Origin: an uncultured Thiotrichaceae bacterium | GTDB taxonomy: Bacteria > Pseudomonadota > Gammaproteobacteria > Thiotrichales > Thiotrichaceae | Direction: 5' to 3' | DNA: 64,000 nucleotides | NCBI GenBank assembly: GCA_937925855.1 | Contig: CALAMO010000010.1 | Location: 62,001 to 126,000 of the forward strand | Shown here: piece by piece, positions 27,286-35,730 of the stretch | Layout: each line of letters begins with the position of its first letter | Numbering within the stretch: position 1 is the stretch's first letter | The notes under the pieces: generated by a model | The model's database searches: none | The model's input: only the letters and a program-made list of their open reading frames with translations | What the model was told of the DNA's origin: nothing | Translations under genes and position numbers: made by a program

Positions 27286-27420
27286 ATGGAAAAGCTTCAT
27301 GGGCAAGCTCATGCTTCAATGGCGGAAGAAACGCACGGTGACATTCAAAAAAGGGTAGCACCTTATTTTGGCTTCGACAATTGGCAAAGGCAGTATCTTA
27401 TGATACTACCTCCTATTTGA
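27286..27420 (+). CDS. Possible 44-residue small ORF upstream of the aldehyde dehydrogenase
   Basis: An ATG-initiated frame of 44 codons with TTTAGGGA about 7 bases ahead. The peptide begins MEKLHGQAHASMAEETHGD and ends RQYLMILPPI. It has no signal or known motif. It covers most of the gap between the GcvT-like gene and the aldehyde dehydrogenase, ending 16 bp before the latter. It might be a leader peptide, a small gene or a chance frame. Confidence 0.25.
   Translation: MEKLHGQAHASMAEETHGDIQKRVAPYFGFDNWQRQYLMILPPI
27392..27407. promoter_or_regulatory. Inverted repeat upstream of the aldehyde dehydrogenase gene
   Basis: AGTATC and GATACT form a perfect 6-bp dyad around TTAT, about 30 bp before the ATG. 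Its position suits an operator or an RNA hairpin near the ribosome-binding site. No regulator is encoded next to it. Short dyads arise by chance, so support is weak. Confidence 0.3.
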
Positions 27421-27436
27421 ATTAGAGAATCATGCT

Positions 27437-28933
27437 ATGCCTGCCATGCTGAATCAGGGCGCGATCGATGCGCTGCGCCACCAAGCCGTTGCGCCACAAC
27501 AGTTATTCATCAACGGCCAGCCCCAAGCGGCGGTGAGTGCTGCCACACTTGATATTATTAGCCCCATTGATGGGCAGGTGATCACGACCACCGCTGATGC
27601 AGGCGCAGAAGATGTGGATCGGGCGGTGGTTGCGGCGCGGAATGCATTTGAGCGGGGTCATTGGGCTAAGCTGGCACCGGCGCAGCGCAAGGCAATTATG
27701 CACAGGATTGCGGATAAAATTCAGGCTCATGCGCTGGAATTAGCGGTGCTGGGGGTGCGCGATAATGGCACTGAAATTGGGATGGCCCTGAAAGCAGAGC
27801 CGGGTTCAGCGGCTGCGACGTTTCGTTTTTATGCTGAGTCGATTGATAAAGTATACGGTGAAATTGCGCCGACTGATCCATCGGTCTTGGGGCTGATTCA
27901 TCGCGAGCCAGTGGGCGTGGTGGGTGCGATTATTCCGTGGAATTTCCCGCTGATGATTGCGGCGTGGAAGATTGCCCCGGCGCTTGCGACCGGTAATTCG
28001 GTGGTGGTTAAGCCGTCGGAAATGGCATCGTTGAGCTTATTGCGGCTGGCTGAGCTGTGTGCTGAGGCCGGTTTGCCGGATGGCGTGTTAAACATTGTGA
28101 CCGGGCAGGGCGCGGTGTGCGGCGCGGCGTTGGGCTTACATAACGCTGTGGATGTGTTGGCATTTACCGGTTCGGGTGGGGTTGGGCGTCAATTATTGGA
28201 ATATTCGGCGCGTTCTAATCTGAAGCGGGTGTACCTGGAGCTGGGGGGTAAGTCACCGAATATTGTGTTCGCAGATGCGCCTGATTTGCAGCAGGCCGCA
28301 CAGGTTTCTGCGCTGGGCATCTTCCGTGATTCTGGGCAGGTCTGTGTTTCCGGTTCGCGCCTGCTGGTGGAAGACAGCGTGCACGATGAGTTTATGGACT
28401 ATCTACAGGCTGCTGCGGAAAGCCTGCGCGTGGGTGATCCGTTGAATCTTGCAAATCAGGTTGGGGCAATTAATAACGCCGCGCAGCTCACAAAGAATCT
28501 GGGGTTCGTAGCGACGGCGCTGGCTGAAGGCGCTGAGCTGGTTACCGGCGGGCAGCAAATTCAGCAGGAGAGCGGTGGCTATTATATGGCCCCAACTATT
28601 TTTAGGGCGGTGCGGCCTGAGATGCAGCTCGCGCGGGAAGAGGTGTTTGGGCCAGTGTTAGGCGTGATGACGTTCAAGGATGAGGCCGAAGCGGTAAGGC
28701 TGGCGAATGACACGGAATATGGGTTGGCGGCGGGCGCATGGACGGGAAATTTAGCGCGTGCACACCGAATAGTGCGGGCGCTGAAAGCGGGGGTGGTGCA
28801 TATTAATACTTATGGCGGGCCGGATGTGACAGTGCCGCTGGGTGGAGTGAAACAGTCTGGGAACGGGGTGGATAAGTCGCTGCATGCGCTGGATAAATAT
28901 GTGGATTTGAAGACGGCTTGGATTCAACTGTGA
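27437..28933 (+). CDS. NAD(P)-dependent aldehyde dehydrogenase (PuuC/BetB-like)
   Basis: A 498-residue aldehyde dehydrogenase. IIPWNFPLMIAAWKIAPALA carries Asn169 for oxyanion binding; TGSGGVGRQLL binds the cofactor; Glu268 in LELGGKSPNIVF is the general base and Cys303 in SGQVCVSGSR is the nucleophile. Best resemblance is to the PuuC group (gamma-glutamyl-aminobutyraldehyde or aminoaldehyde dehydrogenases), but the substrate is not fixed. The stop overlaps the ATG of a broken phzF gene (TGATG), so the pair was once cotranscribed. Confidence 0.93.
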   Translation: MPAMLNQGAIDALRHQAVAPQQLFINGQPQAAVSAATLDIISPIDGQVITTTADAGAEDVDRAVVAARNAFERGHWAKLAPAQRKAIMHRIADKIQAHALELAVLGVRDNGTEIGMALKAEPGSAAATFRFYAESIDKVYGEIAPTDPSVLGLIHREPVGVVGAIIPWNFPLMIAAWKIAPALATGNSVVVKPSEMASLSLLRLAELCAEAGLPDGVLNIVTGQGAVCGAALGLHNAVDVLAFTGSGGVGRQLLEYSARSNLKRVYLELGGKSPNIVFADAPDLQQAAQVSALGIFRDSGQVCVSGSRLLVEDSVHDEFMDYLQAAAESLRVGDPLNLANQVGAINNAAQLTKNLGFVATALAEGAELVTGGQQIQQESGGYYMAPTIFRAVRPEMQLAREEVFGPVLGVMTFKDEAEAVRLANDTEYGLAAGAWTGNLARAHRIVRALKAGVVHINTYGGPDVTVPLGGVKQSGNGVDKSLHALDKYVDLKTAWIQL

Positions 28934-29626
28934 TGAAGATTCCAATGTATCAAGTCGATGCTTTTACCGGCGTTTATTGTGCCCGCAGAGAATGGGCATG
29001 ATTATTCTCTGCGTTGGTTTACGCCAACAGTTGAGATGGATTTATGCGGTCATGCCACGCTGGCTAGTGCCTATGTGGTCTTTGAGTTTTTGCAGCCGGG
29101 CTTGGGTTCGGTTGCGTTTCATACGCTGAGTGGCACGCTGCGTGTGACAAAAATAGCTGAGGGCAGGCTCAGCATGAACTTTCCGACTAGAGCGCCAGAG
29201 TTGGCTCCGGCGAGTGTGGTGGGGCAGGTACGTAATGTGTTTGGCGAGCAGGCCCAGGAAGTGTGGCAGGCGCGGGATTTACTCGTACTGATGCCCTCTG
29301 AAACCGCCGTGCGCGAGTTTGAACCGGAGATGACGGTGTTGGCGGAGTTTAAGGATCATTTCGCGGTGATAGTGACCGCAGTGGGCGATGAGGTTGATTT
29401 TGTGTCGCGCTTTTTTGCGCCGAACGCGGGTATTCCTGAAGATCCGGTCACGGGGTCGGCACATTGTACGCTGATTCCGTTTTGGGCGGAGCGGTTAGAT
29501 AAACAGGCTTTGCATGCCCGCCAGCTCTCTAAGCGCCGCGGTGATTTATTCTGTGAGCATGCGGGTGAGCGTGTACTGATCAGCGGTGATGCCTGTTTGT
29601 TTTTGCAGGGTGAGATTTACTTATAA
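28933..29626 (+). pseudogene. PhzF-family isomerase, broken by an internal deletion and frameshift
   Basis: The frame starting at 28933 reads MKIPMYQVDAFTG, the standard PhzF N terminus, then shifts and stops after about 23 codons. The rest continues in another frame from about 28972 (IVPAENGHDYSLRWFTPTVE, then MDLCGHATLASAYVVFEF and a full C-terminal domain with EDPVTGSAHCTLIPFW). Compared with normal PhzF (about 260-280 residues), some 35 residues are missing between TFTG and IVP: the GGNPAAV...ENNLSETAF region that holds the catalytic Glu. The gene cannot give active enzyme unless the gap is an assembly error. A frame from an internal ATG at 28958 gives a 222-residue product lacking the catalytic part. 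Confidence 0.85.
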
Positions 29627-29720
29627 ACTGAGAGCAGCTTAGCGGGTGTGTGACATGAGGGCTGAGCTAGGCTGTTTGAGTAAGCAGCCACCACGATTAA
29701 GCGTATGAGAAGGATTTAAG

Positions 29721-30830
29721 ATGACTGAAACAAAGCGCCTGTTTGTAGAAAATATATGGTATGCCGCCGCCTGGGAATACGAGGTGCAAGCGGCGGATAA
29801 TAAGCTGGCCCGCACGATTTGTGAGGTCCCACTGGTCTTTTTTGCCAGGGAAAGCGGTGGCTACGTGGCGCTGGATAATCGCTGCTGTCATCGGGCAGCT
29901 CCGCTGCACACCGGGCGGGTGGAGGGTGATTGTATCCGCTGTATGTACCACGGTATGTTATATAACCCGCAGGGTGAAGTGATTGAAATTCCGGGGCAGG
30001 ATCGCATCTCGAAATCACACCGCGTTCGCAGCTATCCGGTGGTGAGTAAGGGCGGCATGATCTGGATTTGGATGGGTGACCCGACGCTGGCGGATGAGCA
30101 GGCTATTTATGATTTTCCGCCGCTCAGTGACCCGGATAACTGGCGGGGTTTTCCGCAGGAGTCCTATCTGCATTACGCGGCGAACTGGCTGTTGATTGTG
30201 GATAATCTGGCAGATTTCTCCCATGTGGCTTTCGTGCATACTAATACGCTCGGCGGTTCGGAGGCTTATGCTTACAGTACGGTGGCGGAAAATATTGAGA
30301 AGCTAGACGATGGTTTTTCTATGGTGCGCTGGCATCGCGGCAGTCCGCCGCCGCCCTACCACAAGGCGGTGATTCCACCCGCCGAGCGGGATAAGCCAGT
30401 GGATCGCTGTAATACTATTAGTATGCATTTGCCCGGTATCTTCTTAATGGAAACCCTGTTTGCCCCGGCGGGCTGGGATGCGGCGGCGAATGACCGCAGT
30501 GTTTGCCGTGAGTACCGCAACTGCCAGTTTATGACGCCGGAAACGCGCCATACCACGCACTTCTTCTGGAACTATCTGCATAATACCGACCGGGATAAGC
30601 CTGAGGTGACGGCGTCGTTGCAAAATTCGCTGCTAGAGGGCTTTATGGAGGATAAGGTGATTATTGAGGCGCAGCAGAAGCTGTTGGAACAAAGTCCAGA
30701 TTTTGTGCCAGTGGGCATTAAGGCGGATGAAGCCTTTGTGCATTTTCGCCGGGTCTGGGCCAAGCGCTTACAGGCTGAAGATGCGGCGCAGCCGCTGGTG
30801 TTTAAAGATAATCCGCGGCGGATATTGTAA
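29721..30830 (+). CDS. Rieske non-haem iron oxygenase, VanA-like (aromatic ring-hydroxylating/O-demethylase type)
   Basis: A 369-residue oxygenase alpha subunit. The Rieske [2Fe-2S] ligands are C55-x-H57 in NRCCHRAAPLH and C74-x2-H77 in CMYHG. The mononuclear iron site lies in VDNLADFSHVAFVHTN (His residues and the bridging Asp). Length and layout match vanillate demethylase oxygenase rather than the large dioxygenase subunits (about 450). No ferredoxin reductase partner gene (VanB-like) is adjacent, so it must draw on one elsewhere. It is followed 35 bp later by an exported rhodanese. Substrate unknown. Confidence 0.92.
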   Translation: MTETKRLFVENIWYAAAWEYEVQAADNKLARTICEVPLVFFARESGGYVALDNRCCHRAAPLHTGRVEGDCIRCMYHGMLYNPQGEVIEIPGQDRISKSHRVRSYPVVSKGGMIWIWMGDPTLADEQAIYDFPPLSDPDNWRGFPQESYLHYAANWLLIVDNLADFSHVAFVHTNTLGGSEAYAYSTVAENIEKLDDGFSMVRWHRGSPPPPYHKAVIPPAERDKPVDRCNTISMHLPGIFLMETLFAPAGWDAAANDRSVCREYRNCQFMTPETRHTTHFFWNYLHNTDRDKPEVTASLQNSLLEGFMEDKVIIEAQQKLLEQSPDFVPVGIKADEAFVHFRRVWAKRLQAEDAAQPLVFKDNPRRIL

Positions 30831-30865
30831 GCTTAATCATAATCACTGCGTTACGGAGAAAAATA

Positions 30866-31330
30866 ATGCACAAGAGGTTACGTGAGGTCGCTCTGCTGCT
30901 GGTCTGCTTACTTGGGTTCAGCAGCTTACAGGTCGTATTTGCCGCCCCGCAAATTATGTCTGCCCCCGCAGCGCAGGCTGCGCTTGCCGCAGATGAGCTG
31001 TTTCTGCTGGATATTCGCACTGAGGACGAATGGCAAGCAGATGGGATTGCGGAAGGTGCTTTCCCGGTCAGTATGCATAAAGCAGATTTCGGTCAGCAGC
31101 TAAATAAAATATTGCGCCAGCTCGGTGACAGAAAACTTGGGCTGATCTGTGCGACTGGTGGGCGGACGCAGCATGTGGCTGCAATTTTAGCGCGCAGCGG
31201 GCTGACGAATCTGGTCGATGTATCGGAGAGCATGCATGGGAATGTGCACGGGCCGGGTTGGATTAAGCGCCAGCTGCCGGTGGTGAGCTTGGAAGCGGCG
31301 CAGCAGCACTATCGCGAGGTTATTAAGTAG
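30866..31330 (+). CDS. Exported rhodanese-like protein
   Basis: A 154-residue protein. A signal peptide (basic MHKRLRE, hydrophobic VALLLVCLLGFSSLQVVFA, cleavage near AFAAP-type residues 26-28) precedes a rhodanese domain with LFLLDIRTEDEWQADGI and the active Cys in LICATGGRTQ. It would act in the periplasm on sulfane sulfur. It lies 35 bp after the Rieske oxygenase and is probably cotranscribed. Immediately downstream, an IS3-family remnant abuts the gene. Confidence 0.9.
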   Translation: MHKRLREVALLLVCLLGFSSLQVVFAAPQIMSAPAAQAALAADELFLLDIRTEDEWQADGIAEGAFPVSMHKADFGQQLNKILRQLGDRKLGLICATGGRTQHVAAILARSGLTNLVDVSESMHGNVHGPGWIKRQLPVVSLEAAQQHYREVIK

Positions 31331-31361
31331 GCGGTTAGGTGTTTAGGTGTAAAACTCCAGA

Positions 31362-31752
31362 CCTGATTAGGGTTTTCAGGATTAAAGTCTTGATTAATCA
31401 GGTTATCGGCCACCTTGTCCGTGTGCTTACGCTGTGTGGTCACCTTGTAAGCCTGACGTTGAATCACTTTGAGCTTCAGGCTTTTCATTAACGTACGAAC
31501 CCGGTAACGGCCAATCTGAAAGCCTTCTTTACGAAGTTTCTTTACCCTTTTTCCTTGATCCTAAACTATCCCGTCTCGCTGAAAATAACTGCTTCATACG
31601 ACGATAGAGGTGCAACTCATATGCCGTGATCACCTGAGCGGGCCGCTTCAGCCAGTCATAATAAGCAGCATGACTGACTTGCATAACCCGGCAAGCCAGC
31701 CGGGTATGGCGCTTAAAGGGTAGGTCTTTGATAAATTGAAACTTTACCTCAT
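31362..31752 (-). pseudogene. IS3-family transposase OrfB, N-terminal fragment with frameshift
   Basis: In the -1 frame from orfA the sequence reads VKFQFIKDLPFKRHTRLACR, then VMQVSHAAYYDWLKRP and LYRRMKQLFSARRDSLGS, which is the HTH_21 region of OrfB. A one-base shift at the AAAAAGGG run near 31547 moves the match to another frame (VKKLRKEGFQIGRYRVRTLM, then QAYKVTTQRKH). It ends at about NPNQVW, exactly before the rve integrase domain. So all three DDE residues are lost. Two independent lesions show that it is dead. Confidence 0.85.
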
Positions 31753-32040
31753 TTCTTTCGCAAAGAAGGCGCTGGCCTTTTTTAGAATTTCTTTCTCCAT
31801 GCGTAACTGCTTCACTTCTTTACGCAAGCCCAGCAGCTCGGCTTTTTCATCAGGTGTTAATAAATTATCAGCCTTCGACTCCTCCTGCTTTTTCTTCCAG
31901 CTATAAAGCTGATTGGTACGAATACCCAGCGAAGCCGCTGCTTCAGAGACACTGTCGCCTTGCCCTGTCACTAGGGCGATAGCTTCTTCCTTAAATTCCT
32001 GACTGTAGCTTTTGTACGGTCGTTTCTTGCTCATAGACAC
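31744..32040 (-). CDS. IS3-family transposase OrfA
   Basis: A 98-residue HTH protein: KSYSQEFKEEAIALVTGQG, then VSEAAASLGIRTNQLYSWKKK (recognition helix) and a leucine-zipper-like coiled coil LLGLRKEVKQLRMEKEILKKA, ending SAFFAKEMR. This is the standard OrfA, which normally joins OrfB by -1 frameshifting. With OrfB broken it cannot support transposition, although the protein may still bind terminal repeats. A start two codons in (second Met) is equally possible. Confidence 0.92.
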   Translation of the reverse strand: MSMSKKRPYKSYSQEFKEEAIALVTGQGDSVSEAAASLGIRTNQLYSWKKKQEESKADNLLTPDEKAELLGLRKEVKQLRMEKEILKKASAFFAKEMR

Positions 32041-32236
32041 CTCGATTGATAATCACATTATCCTATTTCGATGTGTCAGGTTCCATTAGACCAGAACATG
32101 CGGTGGTGGTGGAGGCTTTGTAAACTTTAATTCGCCCAAAGCATACTCATACGCTCCAGCAATTGTATTAATCTGCCTCGATAGATCCTTGACTTCTGGC
32201 GCATAAGTGACGGATATTAACACTTTGTAGCTGTTT

Positions 32237-32258
32237 TGGCGGATAAATGGCGGATAAA
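32237..32258 (+). repeat. Tandem 11-bp duplication over the fic start codon
   Basis: TGGCGGATAAA occurs twice in direct succession, at 32237-32247 and 32248-32258. The start codon ATG (32247) sits across the junction. The G-rich GGCGGA in the first copy is the only Shine-Dalgarno-like sequence ahead of the gene. A slippage event may have created or moved the start. Confidence 0.6.
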
Positions 32259-33605
32259 TCACAGCTGATTCTTAATATTCTGGCACAGGCTAATGGCCCG
32301 CTTGCGCTTTCTGAAATAAGCGTTAAGTTAAGCGATTTAATTCCCAATCGTACGCTACAGCGTATCTTGAGGCAGCTTGCTGATTCAGGAAAAATAGTTG
32401 CTACGGGAAAAAACCGAAACAGACAATATCAATTGCCGTTATCGAAGCCTGGAATCAATCCGCCAAAAAGTAGCGGATTCAACTTTTCTGCTTATGCTGC
32501 GCCTGCGATTCGGCAAATTCGCCAGCCAATGATGATGCGTGAACCTTGTACCTACCGTACGGAATGGTTGGCTTCCTATATTCCAAACCAACGGTTTTAT
32601 CTGCCGGAAGACCTGCGGCAGCAGCTTATGTTACAGGGGCGTCAAGTAAGCGCTGGACTGCCCGCTGGTACATATGCGCATCAGATTTTCAGCCATTTAT
32701 TGATTGATCTGTCGTACAACTCATCCCGGTTGGAAGGTAATACTTATTCTTTGCCGGATACGAAGCGTCTGTTACTGGATGGCGAAGCGGCAACAGATAA
32801 GCCAGACCTTGAAAGTATTATGTTGCTGAATCATAAGGAGGCGATTCGGTTTTTGGTTGACGGGATTAGCCGCCTGGAAATCACCACGACCAATGTCTGT
32901 GCTTTACACATGCTACTAGCCAGCGATTTGGTTGCGCCCGGTGAGGCGGGTGAGATTCGTGAGGGGATGGTGCGGGTGTCTTCTACGGCATATATCCCAA
33001 TGACAGGGCAGGAAAAGCTGGCGCAGCAATTGGCGCTGATTATGCAGAGAGCGCGCCAGATTCATGACCCGTTTGAGCAGAGTTTTTTCCTGTTGGTGCA
33101 TATTTCTTATTTGCAGGCTTTTGTAGACGTTAATAAACGTACGGCGCGCCTGTCCTGCAATATCCCGTTGGTGCAGCAAAATCTGGTGCCGCTATCGTTC
33201 AACGATATTGAGCAGGATGATTATGCATCGGCTATTTTGGTGGTTTATGAGCAGAACGATACGCAGCCGCTGGCTGAGTTGTATGCCTGGTCTTACCTGC
33301 GCTCCTGTAAACAGTATGCTGCTGCCGCTGAGTCATTGACAATTGATCCGATACGGGCGCACTATCGCCAGCTGCGACGGGATATTATTCGCCAGGTTGT
33401 GCAGCAAAGTAAGCATGGAGCTGTTGCTGAGCAGTTTATGCTGGCGGAGGTAGAGCGGTTGGTGTCGGAGGAGCATCGGGAAAAGGTGCTGGCGGATTTG
33501 CAGTTTGAGGTTGAGCGGCTGGCACCGCATCGGATAGCGGGGATGGGGATTACACAGGGGGAGTTGGCGGATTGGTTGGGCAAAAACGAGTCCACATGTG
33601 ATTGA
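32247..33605 (+). CDS. Fic-domain protein with N-terminal winged helix and altered active-site motif
   Basis: A 452-residue protein. Residues 1-65 form a winged helix (LSEISVKLSDLIPNRTLQRI). The inhibitory helix motif of class II Fic proteins, SSRLEGN, is at residues 159-165. The Fic motif is QAFVDVNKRTAR at 290-301, where the usual HxFx(D/E)GNGR has Gln in place of the catalytic His and NKR for NGR. Loss of the His should abolish classical AMP transfer, so it may be inactive, regulatory or use another chemistry. It ends with a short winged helix (GITQGELADWLG). It borders an IS remnant and an HNH gene, suggesting horizontal acquisition. Confidence 0.85.
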   Translation: MADKSQLILNILAQANGPLALSEISVKLSDLIPNRTLQRILRQLADSGKIVATGKNRNRQYQLPLSKPGINPPKSSGFNFSAYAAPAIRQIRQPMMMREPCTYRTEWLASYIPNQRFYLPEDLRQQLMLQGRQVSAGLPAGTYAHQIFSHLLIDLSYNSSRLEGNTYSLPDTKRLLLDGEAATDKPDLESIMLLNHKEAIRFLVDGISRLEITTTNVCALHMLLASDLVAPGEAGEIREGMVRVSSTAYIPMTGQEKLAQQLALIMQRARQIHDPFEQSFFLLVHISYLQAFVDVNKRTARLSCNIPLVQQNLVPLSFNDIEQDDYASAILVVYEQNDTQPLAELYAWSYLRSCKQYAAAAESLTIDPIRAHYRQLRRDIIRQVVQQSKHGAVAEQFMLAEVERLVSEEHREKVLADLQFEVERLAPHRIAGMGITQGELADWLGKNESTCD

Positions 33606-33613
33606 TTGGTGAC

Positions 33614-34471
33614 TCAATCTGCAGATTTTTCAAATTCATTATCCCTATGATATTTCAAATATTCTTGCAATGAGTCATGGACTTTTGTTAGTCGAGATTC
33701 TGGGGTAACCCCTAGGCAGGCCAATTCGTCAGTAGTTAATATTTGAGATTTTATTAACTTACCTTTCCGGTCAAATGACACAAATCCTCTGTCAAAAAGC
33801 CGGTCAATTGTAGGCTGGAGCAGTAGCCCATTGTATGGGTCAAGGCGTTCTTTGTTTGTGGATACTTTCCAAGGTTTTATATGTGAGGCCAAAAGCAGTG
33901 AACGCCTTTGATAACCAGTCACAGCACAACCACCCCATATACGAAGAAGGCCATCACGAAAGACCCCTTGGCCCACTCTGCTTTTGACGATTGCATTTTT
34001 TTCGGTCACCGTAATTGATGTATCTGCTGCTACGCCAGCTTTGGCTTTATACGACCCGGCTTCTTCTTTAACCTCATTGCTAGTTAAGGTGAATATGAAT
34101 TGGCTGGGCGAGTCTACCAAGCGGTTATGCTGCTCTAATTCAATCCTGCCCATGTAGGTAAATGGAGAGTGGTGTCTTTTGCGATGAAACAGGTGTATTT
34201 CATCATCGTTTGTTGCAGAGTTTATAATTCTGTTGTCACTAGAGTGTTTGGTTTCTCCTTCCCAATGCAGGCAGGAGTCTTCCAGATAGTCATTGTATTG
34301 TGTCTCTGAACTTTGTTTTTCTTCAGTCACAAATAGAATGATAAATTTGGTTTTTGCTGGAGTAATTACACCACGAGCTATTGCCTGAACTCCTCGATAG
34401 CCCCAAAGTTCAGCTAAGTGAGGTCTGTCGTATTGCTGACCTTCAACCAAATTATTAAAACTTACTGCCAT
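33614..34471 (-). CDS. DUF3427-like domain fused to HNH endonuclease
   Basis: A 285-residue protein. The N-terminal part (residues about 1-130) with LHWEGETKHSSDN, DDEIHLFHRKR and SPFTYMGRIEL resembles the DUF3427/YDG-related DNA-base-reader region found at the end of some restriction helicases. The C-terminal HNH_2 domain has GGCAVTGYQRRSLLLASHIKPW and DPYNGLLLQPTIDRLFDRGFVSFD, with the His and Asn expected for metal-dependent cutting. The architecture suits a stand-alone modification-dependent nuclease. It is convergent with fic (8 bp apart), and this stretch is AT-richer than the flanking operons. Confidence 0.82.
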   Translation of the reverse strand: MAVSFNNLVEGQQYDRPHLAELWGYRGVQAIARGVITPAKTKFIILFVTEEKQSSETQYNDYLEDSCLHWEGETKHSSDNRIINSATNDDEIHLFHRKRHHSPFTYMGRIELEQHNRLVDSPSQFIFTLTSNEVKEEAGSYKAKAGVAADTSITVTEKNAIVKSRVGQGVFRDGLLRIWGGCAVTGYQRRSLLLASHIKPWKVSTNKERLDPYNGLLLQPTIDRLFDRGFVSFDRKGKLIKSQILTTDELACLGVTPESRLTKVHDSLQEYLKYHRDNEFEKSAD

Positions 34472-34564
34472 ATTTTAGATCTCTAAAAAGATAAGGAATA
34501 CTATATCTGATTCGAGTTTAAAATATTATCAACGGATCGTATTATTTTACACTGGACATAGATG

Positions 34565-34604
34565 CAAAAAAGCCCCAGCGAACGTGTAATCCACCAGGGC
34601 TTTC
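34565..34604 (-). terminator. Rho-independent terminator of the LLM/TRAP operon
   Basis: On the minus strand AAAGCCC pairs with GGGCTTT across a loop of about 20 bases and runs into TTTTTTGC. It lies about 25 bp after the stop of the TRAP receptor gene, at the end of the six-gene operon that begins at 40231. Confidence 0.8.
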
Positions 34605-34629
34605 GCAGAAACTAAAGTCCAATCAGAAC

Positions 34630-35697
34630 TTACTTAATATCCGCGTAATCACCTTCAATCGCAGTCTCAGCCTTATTCGCCGCATCACGCAGCAAGCCTA
34701 ACCACTTTTCGCCGTCTTTTACGTTCTTACCAAACCACTCATAAACCGGTGTGGCTGCTTCAGCGAACTTAGCCTTGTCTTCTGGCGTTGGGACATACAG
34801 ATTACCACCACCCTTCACAAAGTCAGCATAGGCTTGAATCGACTTACGCTTTGGTGAAGCAAAGGTCGCCTGCTGCAGCGCAGAGAAACCGTCAACCACA
34901 ACCTTACGCAGGCCTTCGTCCATCTTCATGAAAGAATCCTGACTCATGAACCAAAGCGCACCCATATAAGCATGTCCATCCAACGTAACGTTCTTCAGGC
35001 CCGCATCCGGGAATTTCATCCCCATAATGTCAGTAATACCGTTCTTAGACCCTTCAACCACGCCGGTCTGGAAAGAAGTAAACAGCTCAGGCCATGGAAT
35101 CGGCGTCGGGCTTGCACCCAGTGCTTTCACCAGCTCCTGCGGCAGATCGGCCACAACGGTACGAATCTTCAGACCTTTCATATCTTCCGGGGTCTTCACC
35201 ACACGCTTGGTGTTAGCAAAGTTACGCCAGCCACCCGTGTTACCAATAGTCATCAGGCGAACTTTATTATCGGAATCCGCCAGAATTGACTTACGCATTT
35301 CGCGGGTAAAGTTGCCGGTAAATACATGCTCAGCGACACGGTCATCACGCAAAATGTACGGCAGATCCAAGACCTGAACATAAGGATACATATTCGCGGT
35401 ACCGCCCGAGGTCGAGATATAAATATCAACCGAGCCATCTTCCAGCGCCTGCATACATTCCGTACCGTTCGCACACAGCTGGGTACCAATGAACAGTTCA
35501 ACTTCGATCTTGCCGTTGGAACGGCTTTCTACGAAATCTTTGAATACAACAAGACCATCATAGTCTTCGTCATTTTCATTCGAGTTTGCGACTGCGCGTA
35601 GTTTGAAATCAGCCGCTTGCGTTGCCGCAATCGGACTGATCAGAAGTGCTGCACCTAAGACGGCAGCAGCGGTTTTTTTAGCTAAATCAGAAAACAT
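34630..35697 (-). CDS. TRAP transporter substrate-binding protein (DctP family)
   Basis: A 355-residue periplasmic receptor. A Sec signal (MFSDLAKKTAAAVLGAALLI) ends near ATQAAD. The mature part shows FKDFVESRSNGKIEVELF, then KRVVKTPEDMKGLKIRTV, with the arginine that clamps carboxylates in DctP proteins. GVVEGSKNGITDI is also typical. AGGAGGAG precedes the ATG. It is the last gene of the operon, after both permeases, which is less common than the receptor-first order. The ligand is probably organic anionic; the operon suggests a sulfonate or sulfosugar. Confidence 0.94.
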   Translation of the reverse strand: MFSDLAKKTAAAVLGAALLISPIAATQAADFKLRAVANSNENDEDYDGLVVFKDFVESRSNGKIEVELFIGTQLCANGTECMQALEDGSVDIYISTSGGTANMYPYVQVLDLPYILRDDRVAEHVFTGNFTREMRKSILADSDNKVRLMTIGNTGGWRNFANTKRVVKTPEDMKGLKIRTVVADLPQELVKALGASPTPIPWPELFTSFQTGVVEGSKNGITDIMGMKFPDAGLKNVTLDGHAYMGALWFMSQDSFMKMDEGLRKVVVDGFSALQQATFASPKRKSIQAYADFVKGGGNLYVPTPEDKAKFAEAATPVYEWFGKNVKDGEKWLGLLRDAANKAETAIEGDYADIK

Positions 35698-35730
35698 GGT
35701 TTTCTCCTCCTATTGAAAAACAAATCTATC

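Larger units (their letters stand above)
31362..32098 (-). mobile_element. Degraded IS3-family insertion sequence
   Basis: The minus strand holds an intact orfA and a broken orfB. The right end, CCAGAACA at 32091-32098, reads TGTTCTGGTCTAATGGAACC on the minus strand, a plausible TG-starting terminal repeat. The left terminal repeat is not found: orfB breaks off near 31362, directly next to the exported rhodanese gene. The element has lost its DDE catalytic domain and cannot move by itself. Its presence marks a rearrangement point at the left edge of the Fic/HNH patch. Confidence 0.85.
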
